DNA of 64,000 nucleotides from Solibacillus silvestris_B (GTDB taxonomy: Bacteria; Bacillota; Bacilli; Bacillales_A; Planococcaceae): assembly GCF_051967575.1 (NCBI RefSeq), contig NZ_JBQCJW010000008.1:1-64000 (forward strand). Direction: 5' to 3'. Position 1 is the stretch's first letter, and each line of letters begins with the position of its first letter. Below are positions 41,797 to 50,500 of the stretch, one piece after another. The notes beneath the pieces were generated by a model, which saw only the letters and a list, made by a program, of their open reading frames with translations, had not been told where the DNA came from and searched no databases. The position numbers were made by a program, and so were the translations under genes.

Positions 41797-41895
41797 AGGA
41801 ACAAAAGCGTTAAACCGCCCGTTCAACTCCGACAGACATTGGAGGACCCGCTGCAAAAGTAAACGTTCCACCACTTTTGCAGCGGGCGCTGAAGA
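41797..41895 (+). repeat. Intergenic repeat module M1, copy 2 with perfect hairpin
   Basis: Contains GGAACAAAAGCGTTAAACCG, GCCCGTTCAACTCC and a perfect 14-bp stem, CCCGCTGCAAAAGT (41847-41860) with ACTTTTGCAGCGGG (41873-41886). It matches 38945-39095 in the same orientation. Confidence 0.65.
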
Positions 41896-42129
41896 TCTGT
41901 CTTTTTAATTTTGGGCTTTCATTTCAATTAACAGTTTTTATGGGCACAACTGCCAATCCCGTTTCTTCAGTTAATATGTCTGTCTATTTTATTCCCAGCT
42001 GAAAATCCCCGAGGAAATCTAAGCATATTTTCAGCGAAGCGGCTTGATGGCAAAAAAGAGACAGATTCCCGCAACTGGGATGAAGAGGGATCCGCTATTA
42101 ACGGGGGGCGTTCCATTTAAGTGCCTCTT
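41896..42129. other. Non-coding stretch with hairpins right of malate synthase
   Basis: No gene. It has one 9-bp perfect hairpin, GCTGAAAAT (41998-42006) with ATTTTCAGC (42027-42035), and a shorter TTCCC/GGGA pair near 42066-42080. Confidence 0.45.
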
Positions 42130-42455
42130 TAAGAAATAGACGGAAAAATTCTCCTTATTTAAAAAATACAATAAAAAATGGCCTCAATAGACGGAGAAAT
42201 TCCGCCTATTGACCTAAAAAACATGAAAATGGAGTATTTTTCTTTGGATAACCGGAAATTTTCCTCTTATTTACTCCAAAAAGAGCCATATTGCGCAAAT
42301 AACCGGAAAATCTCCGGTTATTTTTTTGATCAATTTAATTAAGAGCCGGAATTTCTATCAGGAGATGTGAATTTTGCCCAATCCAATCCAAAAGAGAAGC
42401 CCTTATTAAAAATAATAGTGGATTTTAAATAACCGTGGATTTTCATTGCCCTTCT
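42130..42455 (+). repeat. Large intergenic repeat M2, copy 2
   Basis: Inverted partner of 39075-39350. It carries four imperfect palindromic units near 42133-42160, 42184-42212, 42246-42272 and 42296-42322, of the form AATAxxCGGAxAAATTxCCGxCTATT. Unit 42296-42322 is almost a perfect palindrome (AATAACCGGA... TCCGGTTATT). No coding sequence is visible. Confidence 0.65.
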
Positions 42456-42573
42456 TTTGCGCGGTGGGGTCTAATGGTGCGAGGAATTGGCGCGGTTTGC
42501 CTGGACGGGGACAACACTTTTTTTGTAAAGTTATCTCCAATGCCAAAATCTATAGTTTTTTTAACAATAAAAA

Positions 42574-42603
42574 AACATCTTGCAAGCGTCCCTGCAAGAT
42601 GTT
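42574..42603 (-). terminator. Terminator of the str operon (after tuf)
   Basis: AACATCTTGCA and TGCAAGATGTT form a perfect 11-bp stem, followed on the minus strand by a run of T. It begins 24 bp after the tuf stop. Confidence 0.88.
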
Positions 42604-42627
42604 TTGAATATTAGCGATTAGCTAAAA

Positions 42628-43815
42628 TTATTTTTGGATAGATGCTACTACGCCAGCGCCTACAGTACGGCCACCCTCACGGATAGAGAATTTAGTACCT
42701 TCTTCTAAAGCGATTGGAGCGATTAATTCAACAGTCATTTCGATGTTGTCGCCAGGCATAACCATTTCTACGCCTTCTGGTAACATACAAATACCAGTTA
42801 CGTCAGTTGTACGGAAGTAGAACTGAGGACGGTAGTTAGAGAAGAATGGCGTATGACGGCCACCCTCTTCTTTTGATAATACATAAACTTCTGCTTTGAA
42901 GTTAGTGTGTGGAGTGATTGAACCTGGTTTAGCTAATACTTGACCACGTTGGATATCTTCACGAGCAACACCACGTAATAAAGCACCGATGTTGTCACCA
43001 GCTTCAGCATAATCTAATAATTTACGGAACATTTCTACACCAGTTACAGTTGTAGTTTTTGCTTCTTCTTCAATACCGATGATTTCTACAACGTCACCGA
43101 CTTTAACTTGACCACGTTCAACACGGCCAGTTGCTACTGTACCACGACCAGTGATAGAGAATACGTCCTCTACTGGCATCATGAATGGTTTGTCAGTTTG
43201 ACGTTCTGGAGTTGGGATGTAAGAATCTACAGCGTCCATTAATTCGATGATTTTTTCTTCCCACTCTGGCTCGCCTTCAAGAGCTTTAAGAGCAGAACCT
43301 TTGATTACTGGAATATCGTCGCCTGGGAATTCATATTCTGATAATAAGTCACGAATTTCCATTTCAACTAATTCTAATAATTCTTCGTCGTCTACCATAT
43401 CACATTTGTTCATGAATACTACTAAGTAAGGAACACCTACTTGACGAGATAAAAGGATGTGTTCACGAGTTTGTGGCATTGGACCATCAGCAGCAGATAC
43501 TACTAAGATACCGCCGTCCATTTGAGCAGCACCAGTGATCATGTTTTTAACATAGTCAGCGTGTCCTGGGCAGTCAACGTGTGCATAGTGACGAGTTTCA
43601 GTTTCATACTCAACGTGTGAAGTATTGATTGTGATACCGCGCTCTTTTTCTTCTGGTGCGTTATCTACGTCAGCATATGACTTAGCTTCTCCACCTAATT
43701 TTTTTGAAAGAACTGTTGCGATTGCAGCAGTTAAAGTAGTTTTACCATGGTCAACGTGTCCGATTGTACCAACGTTAGCATGCGTTTTAGAACGGTCGAA
43801 TTTTTCTTTAGCCAT
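42628..43815 (-). CDS. tuf: Elongation factor Tu
   Basis: A 395-aa GTPase that brings aminoacyl-tRNA to the A site. G motifs: GHVDHGKT (19-26), DCPGH (about 81-85) and NKCD (about 136-139). Switch I contains EKERGITI. Domains 2 and 3 follow, to VVASIQK at the end. It is the last gene of the str operon; a 136-bp gap separates it from fusA. It is the only tuf in the window. Confidence 0.98.
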   Translation of the reverse strand: MAKEKFDRSKTHANVGTIGHVDHGKTTLTAAIATVLSKKLGGEAKSYADVDNAPEEKERGITINTSHVEYETETRHYAHVDCPGHADYVKNMITGAAQMDGGILVVSAADGPMPQTREHILLSRQVGVPYLVVFMNKCDMVDDEELLELVEMEIRDLLSEYEFPGDDIPVIKGSALKALEGEPEWEEKIIELMDAVDSYIPTPERQTDKPFMMPVEDVFSITGRGTVATGRVERGQVKVGDVVEIIGIEEEAKTTTVTGVEMFRKLLDYAEAGDNIGALLRGVAREDIQRGQVLAKPGSITPHTNFKAEVYVLSKEEGGRHTPFFSNYRPQFYFRTTDVTGICMLPEGVEMVMPGDNIEMTVELIAPIALEEGTKFSIREGGRTVGAGVVASIQK

Positions 43816-43951
43816 TAGAAAATGCCTCCTCAGAGATATGTTTTATTTTTTTAAATTTATTCTAAGATTGCCGGCTACAAACGGGCCCCATCTATAGCCA
43901 GTCAATCATAGCTTACAAATTATTTATACTTGATGCAAGGTGAAATTTCAA

Positions 43952-46030
43952 TTATTCACCTTTATTTTTTTTGATGATTTCTTCTGCAATCGATTTTGGT
44001 ACTTCTTCATAGTGATCGAACACCATTGAGAATACACCGCGACCTTGAGTTGCAGAACGTAAAGTTGTAGCATATCCGAACATTTCAGATAGTGGAACCA
44101 TAGCACGTACTACTTGAGAGTTACCACGAGCTTCCATACCCTCTACGCGACCGCGACGAGCAGTAATGTTACCCATAATATCACCAAGGTACTCTTCTGG
44201 AATTACAACTTCTACTTTCATCATTGGCTCTAAGATAACTGGATTACATTTCTTAGCAGCTTCTTTAAGTGCCATAGATGCAGCGATTTTGAACGCCATC
44301 TCACTTGAGTCGACGTCATGGTAAGAACCGAATACTAATTTTGCTTTAATGTCGATTAATGGGTAACCGGCAACTACACCGCGGTCAAGAGAGTCACGTA
44401 GACCCGCTTCTACTGCAGGGATGTATTCACGAGGTACAACACCACCAACGATAGCGTTTTCGAATTCGAAACCTTTACCCTCTTCATTTGGAGAGAACTC
44501 GATCGTTACGTCACCGTATTGACCGCGACCACCAGATTGACGAGTAAATTTACCTTGAACTTTCGCTTCGCCACGGAATGTCTCACGGTAAGATACCATT
44601 GGAGCACCCACGTTAGCTTCAACTTTAAATTCACGTTTCATACGGTCAACTAAGATATCAAGGTGAAGCTCACCCATACCAGAGATGATTGTTTGACCTG
44701 TTTCAGTGTCAGTATGTGCACGGAATGTTGGATCTTCTTCTTGTAGTTTTGCTAATGCTTGACCCATTTTATCTTGGTCAGCTTTAGATTTTGGTTCTAC
44801 AGAAAGAGAGATAACTGGCTCTGGGAAATCCATTGACTCTAAGATAACAAGGTTTTTCTCGTCACATAAAGTGTCACCTGTTGTAGTATCTTTAAGACCT
44901 ACAGCAGCAGCGATATCACCAGCAAAAACTTGTGAAATCTCTTCACGAGAGTTTGCGTGCATTTGCAGGATACGACCTACACGCTCACGCTTGCCTTTAG
45001 AAGAGTTTTGTACGTAAGAACCTGATTCTAATGTACCTGAGTACACACGGAAGAATGTTAACTTACCTACGAATGGGTCTGTCATTACTTTGAATGCAAG
45101 AGCTGAGAATGGCTCATCATCAGAAGAATGGCGTACGATTTCTTCGTCGCCGTCAACGTCAGTACCTTTAATGTCAGGAACATCTGTTGGAGCTGGAAGA
45201 TATTCAACAGCTGCATCAAGCATTTTACGAACACCTTTATGTTTGAATGCTGTACCACAAAGAACTGGGTAGAATTCTACCGCGATAGTTGCTTTACGGA
45301 TAGCCGCTTTTAATTCTTCTTTAGTAATTTCTTCGCCTTCCAAGTATTTCTCCATAAGATCTTCATCAACACTTGCAACAGCATCGATTAGTTTCTCACG
45401 GTACTCTTCAGCCTGCTCTTTATATTCTGCTGGAATTTCTTCCACCGTAAGAGCTGTACCTTCATCGTTGCCGTACATAGTAGCGTTCATTTCGATTAAA
45501 TCGATAATTCCACGGAACTCGTCTTCAGCACCGATTGGTAATTGGATTGGGTGAGCATTTGCTTGTAAGCGCTCATGTAATGTACCTACAGAATATAAGA
45601 AGTCTGCACCCATTTTATCCATTTTATTGATGAATACAATACGAGGAACCCCGTAAGTAGTAGCTTGACGCCATACTGTTTCAGTTTGTGGCTCAACACC
45701 TGATTGAGCATCTAAAACTGTTACTGCACCATCAAGTACACGTAGAGAACGTTCAACTTCAACAGTGAAGTCTACGTGCCCTGGAGTATCGATGATGTTA
45801 ATACGGTGACCTGCCCATTGTGCTGTTGTTGCAGCAGAAGTGATTGTGATACCACGCTCTTGCTCTTGCTCCATCCAGTCCATTTGAGCTCCACCATCGT
45901 GAGTTTCACCGATTTTGTGAATCTTACCAGTGTAATAAAGGATACGCTCAGTTGTTGTTGTTTTACCAGCATCAATGTGAGCCATGATCCCAATATTACG
46001 AGTATTCTCTAGAGAGAATTCGCGTTTCAT
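43952..46030 (-). CDS. fusA: Elongation factor G
   Basis: A 692-aa translocase. G motifs AHIDAGKTTTTERIL (about 17-31), DTPGHVDFTVEVERSL and NKMDKMGADF are intact, and domains II-V have their usual size. Domain IV includes GQYGDVTIEFSPNEEG and the C-terminal part ATTLRSATQGRGVFSMVFDH. Involved in translocation and ribosome recycling. It lies 81 bp after rpsG. Confidence 0.98.
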   Translation of the reverse strand: MKREFSLENTRNIGIMAHIDAGKTTTTERILYYTGKIHKIGETHDGGAQMDWMEQEQERGITITSAATTAQWAGHRINIIDTPGHVDFTVEVERSLRVLDGAVTVLDAQSGVEPQTETVWRQATTYGVPRIVFINKMDKMGADFLYSVGTLHERLQANAHPIQLPIGAEDEFRGIIDLIEMNATMYGNDEGTALTVEEIPAEYKEQAEEYREKLIDAVASVDEDLMEKYLEGEEITKEELKAAIRKATIAVEFYPVLCGTAFKHKGVRKMLDAAVEYLPAPTDVPDIKGTDVDGDEEIVRHSSDDEPFSALAFKVMTDPFVGKLTFFRVYSGTLESGSYVQNSSKGKRERVGRILQMHANSREEISQVFAGDIAAAVGLKDTTTGDTLCDEKNLVILESMDFPEPVISLSVEPKSKADQDKMGQALAKLQEEDPTFRAHTDTETGQTIISGMGELHLDILVDRMKREFKVEANVGAPMVSYRETFRGEAKVQGKFTRQSGGRGQYGDVTIEFSPNEEGKGFEFENAIVGGVVPREYIPAVEAGLRDSLDRGVVAGYPLIDIKAKLVFGSYHDVDSSEMAFKIAASMALKEAAKKCNPVILEPMMKVEVVIPEEYLGDIMGNITARRGRVEGMEARGNSQVVRAMVPLSEMFGYATTLRSATQGRGVFSMVFDHYEEVPKSIAEEIIKKNKGE

Positions 46031-46111
46031 AGGAAATTTCTCCTTCCATATTGGGTTAACTGTATAGATGGTAAAAATCTTAGCCCCAGCAATGCTAGAG
46101 CAAAGATTAAA

Positions 46112-46582
46112 TTACCAACGGTAGTGAGCAAATGCTTTGTTCGCTTCTGCCATTTTATGCATATCTTCACGTTTCTTAACTGAAGCACCTGTGTTGTTAG
46201 ATGCATCTAAGATTTCGTTAGCTAAACGCTCTTCCATCGTTTTTTCTCCACGAAGACGAGCATAGTTTACTAAATAACGTAAACCTAAAGTTGTACGACG
46301 TTCTGGGCGAACTTCTACAGGTACTTGGTAGTTAGAACCACCAACACGGCGAGCACGTACTTCAAGTACAGGCATTACGTTGTTTAATGCAGCTTCGAAT
46401 ACTTCTAAAGCATTTTGACCCGAACGCTCTTGAACTAATTCGAAAGCTCCGTATAAAATCTTTTGAGAAGTACCTCTTTTACCATCAATCATCATTTTGT
46501 TGATTAAACGAGTTACTAGTTTTGAATTATAAATTGGATCTGGTAACACGTCACGTTTGGAAACAGGACCTTTACGAGGCAT
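46112..46582 (-). CDS. rpsG: 30S ribosomal protein S7
   Basis: S7 of 156 aa starting MPRKGPVSKRDVLPDPIYNS, a primary binder of the 16S 3' domain. The beta-hairpin region PVLEVRARRVGGSNYQVPVE is intact. ATG 46582 follows GAAAGGAGGAAAA; the upstream ATG 46600 lies on the ribosome-binding site itself. Confidence 0.97.
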   Translation of the reverse strand: MPRKGPVSKRDVLPDPIYNSKLVTRLINKMMIDGKRGTSQKILYGAFELVQERSGQNALEVFEAALNNVMPVLEVRARRVGGSNYQVPVEVRPERRTTLGLRYLVNYARLRGEKTMEERLANEILDASNNTGASVKKREDMHKMAEANKAFAHYRW

Positions 46583-46623
46583 GTGTTTTCCTCCTTTCAA
46601 ATCATTGTCTATTTAAACTAAAA

Positions 46624-47043
46624 TTATTTTTTCTCTTTAGGACGTTTAGTACCGTATTTAGAACGAGATTGTAAACGACCGTTAACACCAGCTGTATCAA
46701 GTGCACCACGAACGATATGGTAACGTACTCCAGCTAAGTCTTTTACGCGTCCGCCACGGATAAGAACTACACTGTGCTCTTGTAAGTTGTGGCCTTCACC
46801 TGGGATATACGCAGTAACCTCAAGTTGGTTAGTTAAGCGTACACGAGCGTATTTACGTAAAGCCGAGTTCGGTTTACGTGGTGTCATTGTACCTACACGA
46901 GTACAAACTCCGCGTTTTTGAGGAGATTTAACGTCAGTTAAAGATTTTTTAAATGAGTTGTATCCTTTGTTTAACGCTGGAGATTTTGATTTCGTGCTTT
47001 TAGATTGACGAGGCTTACGTACTAATTGGTTAATTGTAGGCAT
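46624..47043 (-). CDS. rpsL: 30S ribosomal protein S12 with Arg56 and Ala104
   Basis: S12 of 139 aa, at the decoding centre. It has the Bacillales insertion NKGYNSFKKS after the N-terminal tail. Two positions are unusual. The loop usually written TPKKPNSA is TPRKPNSA (Arg56; codon CGT), and GGRVKDLPG is GGRVKDLAG (Ala104; codon GCT). These correspond to B. subtilis Lys56 and Pro104, both sites of streptomycin-resistance substitutions. All else looks normal. It precedes rpsG by about 40 bp in the str operon. Confidence 0.97.
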   Translation of the reverse strand: MPTINQLVRKPRQSKSTKSKSPALNKGYNSFKKSLTDVKSPQKRGVCTRVGTMTPRKPNSALRKYARVRLTNQLEVTAYIPGEGHNLQEHSVVLIRGGRVKDLAGVRYHIVRGALDTAGVNGRLQSRSKYGTKRPKEKK

Positions 47044-47143
47044 CGATTTGTCCTCCCTTCATTTTTTCCTTGTTTCAATACCACACATCCAGGTGGTTCA
47101 TTTTTTGGGTAAAAACAAAGTCTTTGTGTATTTTACACAAAAA

Positions 47144-47395
47144 CTACATCGCAGTAATCGCAACAACTGCAGCTCCAACATGAATGCCGCAAGCTTTACC
47201 AAGTTCTTTCTTTGAATCGACGTAATAAACTGGTACACCGATTTCTTTCGCGAGAAGAATGGCCGGATCGGTTACCCAATTGTCTGCATCGATTGCGACA
47301 AAAAGAGCTGTTACTTGTCCAGCATGCATTGCTTTCACTGCTTGCTTTATACCTATGATTGTTTGACTGGCCTGTTTTACTTGATCGTAAGACAT
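47144..47395 (-). CDS. rplGB: L7Ae-family kink-turn-binding protein (YbxF)
   Basis: An 83-aa protein of the L7Ae/L30e family, QASQTIIGIKQAVKAMHAGQ, then GVPVYYVDSKKELGKACGIH. In B. subtilis YbxF binds kink-turn RNA. It lies between rpoC and rpsL, as there, and has its own promoter upstream. The ATG follows AGGAGGATAT. Function in the ribosome or on riboswitch k-turns is not established by the sequence. Confidence 0.92.
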   Translation of the reverse strand: MSYDQVKQASQTIIGIKQAVKAMHAGQVTALFVAIDADNWVTDPAILLAKEIGVPVYYVDSKKELGKACGIHVGAAVVAITAM

Positions 47396-47440
47396 TTACA
47401 TATCCTCCTAAGTACAGACAGTTAACTATCAACCTTCAAT

Positions 47441-47469
47441 ATATTATCATTCCAAACTTACACTGTCAA
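47441..47469 (-). promoter_or_regulatory. Promoter of the rplGB-rpsL-rpsG-fusA-tuf operon
   Basis: A perfect TTGACA (47464-47469) and TAATAT (47441-47446) are 17 bp apart on the minus strand, about 45 bp upstream of rplGB. A strong sigma-A promoter for the str operon. Confidence 0.82.
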
Positions 47470-47524
47470 CCAATATCTTATGAAAGAATATTGATTAATT
47501 TTTAAATCAAGAAAATTTCTTAGA

Positions 47525-47555
47525 AAAACTCCGGCAAAGAATGCTCTCTACCGGA
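47525..47555 (-). terminator. Weak terminator after rpoC
   Basis: TCCGG and CCGGA form a short stem around a 16-nt loop, followed by GTTTTT on the minus strand, about 20 bp after the rpoC stop. It is short, so read-through is likely. Confidence 0.5.
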
Positions 47556-47574
47556 ATTGATTGTTGAAAGACTG

Positions 47575-50500
47575 TTATTCAGCTGTAGTTACTTCTGCTG
47601 TCTCTTCTTGCTCCATGCGAATTTGACGGTAGCGTTGCATACCTGTACCAGCCGGAACTAGTTTACCGATAATTACGTTTTCCTTCAGACCTAGAAGCTC
47701 ATCACGTTTACCTTTGATTGCAGCATCCGTTAACACACGTGTTGTTTCCTGGAATGATGCAGCAGATAAGAATGATTCTGTTTCAAGAGAAGCTTTCGTA
47801 ATACCTAAAATGACAGGACGGCAAGTTGCTGGTGTTTTTCCGTTAAGAACGGCATCTGCATTTGCCTCAGAGAACTGGTGGATATCAAGCAGTGATCCTG
47901 GTAGTAACTCCGTGTCGCCTGCTTCGATTACACGCACTTTGCGAAGCATTTGGCGAACCATTACTTCGATATGTTTGTCTCCGATTTCTACCCCTTGCAT
48001 ACGGTATACTTTTTGTACTTCTTTTAATAAATACTCTTGAACTGTCGATACATCTTTAACTTTTAATAATTGTTTCGGATCGATCGAACCTTCAGATAAT
48101 GTTTGACCCGCAACAATCGTGTCGCCTTCCGATACTTTCAGGCGTGCATTATATGGTGCTTGGTATTTACGTGTTTCCACATCACCTTGGATTGTAATTT
48201 CTTTTAGGCCTTCACGAATTTCGTCAATTTCAATTACTGTACCAGTGATTTCAGAGATAACCGCCTGACCTTTCGGATTACGCGCCTCGAAAATCTCCTG
48301 GATACGTGGAAGACCTTGTGTAATATCGTTACCTGCTACCCCACCCGTGTGGAATGTACGCATCGTTAACTGTGTACCTGGTTCACCGATAGATTGAGCA
48401 GCGATAATACCTACCGCTTCACCAACTTCCACCTCTTCGCCAGTAGCTAAGTTCATGCCGTAGCATTTTTTACATACGCCATGTTTTGTATTACATGTGA
48501 ATGCTGAACGGATTGTAATTTCTTCAATATTTGCATCTTCAATTGCACGTGCAATATCTTGTGTAATTAAACCATCACTCTCAACGATAACCGCTCCTGT
48601 TTCCGGGTGGCGAACTGTTTTCTTCACATAACGACCAACAATACGTTCGTCCAGCGCTTCGATCAATTCGTTGCCTTCCATTAATGAACCGATTAATAAG
48701 CCGCGATCTGTGCCACAGTCGTCTTCACGAACGATAACATCTTGTGCTACGTCTACTAAACGACGAGTTAAGTAACCAGAATCGGCAGTTTTTAGCGCTG
48801 TATCGGCAAGACCTTTACGCGCACCGTGTGTAGAGATGAAGTACTCTAATACTGTTAAACCTTCACGGAATGAAGACTTGATCGGCAACTCGATAATTCG
48901 ACCAGCCGGGTTGGCCATCAGACCACGCATACCAGCTAACTGTGTAAAGTTCGATGCGTTACCACGGGCACCAGAGTCAGACATCATGAAGATCGGGTTA
49001 GTTTTTTGTAAAGATTTCATCAGCTTGCCTTGAATTTCATCTTTCGCAGCTGTCCATACGTTAATCACTCGGTTATAACGCTCTTCCTCAGTAATTAAAC
49101 CGCGGCGGAACTGGATCATTACTTTATCTACTTTACCTTGGGCTTCATCTAAAATTACGCCTTTGTCCGGTAATACGACGATATCAGATACACCTACCGT
49201 AATACCTGCACGAGTAGAATATTTGAATCCTAAGTTTTTCATGCGGTCAAGCATCTTAGAAGTTTCTGTAATATGGAACTCTTTAAATACTTCGGCAATA
49301 ACATTTCCTAAGAATTTCTTACGGAAAGGATCTACTACAGGAACATTTGTGAAATGCTTCGCTAATATAGCGCGACGCTGTGCTTCAATTTGCTCTGCTT
49401 CAGATAAATCTGCGTAGCCTTCTGTAGCTTCGATTTCTTTTAGTAATTCTTCGCCGATTGTTAAGTTCACGAAATACTTCTCAGGCGTTTTTTGCTCTAA
49501 GTTTACCGAAGTCGGCTCATTAATGTAAGGGAATGAGCTTGGTAAAATCTCATTGAAAATAACTTTACCTACAGTCGTTAATAAGAACATTTTGTTTTGT
49601 TCTTCAGTAAATGTTGGATTGTTCAATGAGCTTGCTTTAATCGCAATACGAGAGTGTAAATGTACATGGCCATTTTGGTAGGCGATTAACACTTCGTTTG
49701 AATCATAAAATACCGAACCTTCACCACGGGCATCTTCACGCTCGAGCGTTAAGTAGTAGTTTCCTAATACCATATCCTGAGATGGTGTTACGACTGGTTT
49801 TCCGTCTTTCGGGTTCAGGATGTTTTGAGCTGCCAACATAAGTAAGCGAGCTTCTGCTTGTGCTTCAGCTGATAATGGAACGTGCACGGCCATTTGGTCA
49901 CCATCGAAGTCAGCGTTATATGCTGTACATACTAATGGGTGAAGACGGATTGCACGACCTTCTACTAGTGTAGGCTCGAATGCTTGGATACCAAGACGGT
50001 GCAATGTCGGTGCACGGTTAAGCAATACCGGATGCTCACGAATTACATCTTCTAATACGTCCCAAACTTCATTGTGTAAACGCTCAATTTTACGTTTTGC
50101 ACTCTTAATGTTATGGGCAAGACCACGTTCTACTAACTCTTTCATTACGAAAGGTTTAAATAGTTCGATCGCCATTTCTTTAGGAAGACCACATTGGTAC
50201 ATTTTTAAGTTAGGACCTACTACGATAACCGAACGACCAGAGTAGTCTACACGTTTACCAAGTAAGTTTTGACGGAAACGACCTTGTTTCCCTTTCAGCA
50301 TATGTGAAAGTGATTTTAAAGGACGATTACCAGGACCTGTTACAGGACGACCGCGACGACCATTATCGATCAAAGCGTCAACCGCTTCTTGCAGCATACG
50401 TTTTTCGTTTTGAACGATAATGCTTGGTGCACCAAGATCAAGTAAACGTTTTAAACGGTTGTTACGGTTAATAACACGACGGTAAAGGTCATTTAAGTCA

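Noticed and set aside
39205..42322. Palindromic units considered as a CRISPR array
   Set aside because: Only 3-4 units per cluster, unequal spacing, diverged units and no cas genes.
38854..42627. Search for a transposase or integrase linked to the repeats
   Set aside because: No such gene or remnant is visible in this window.
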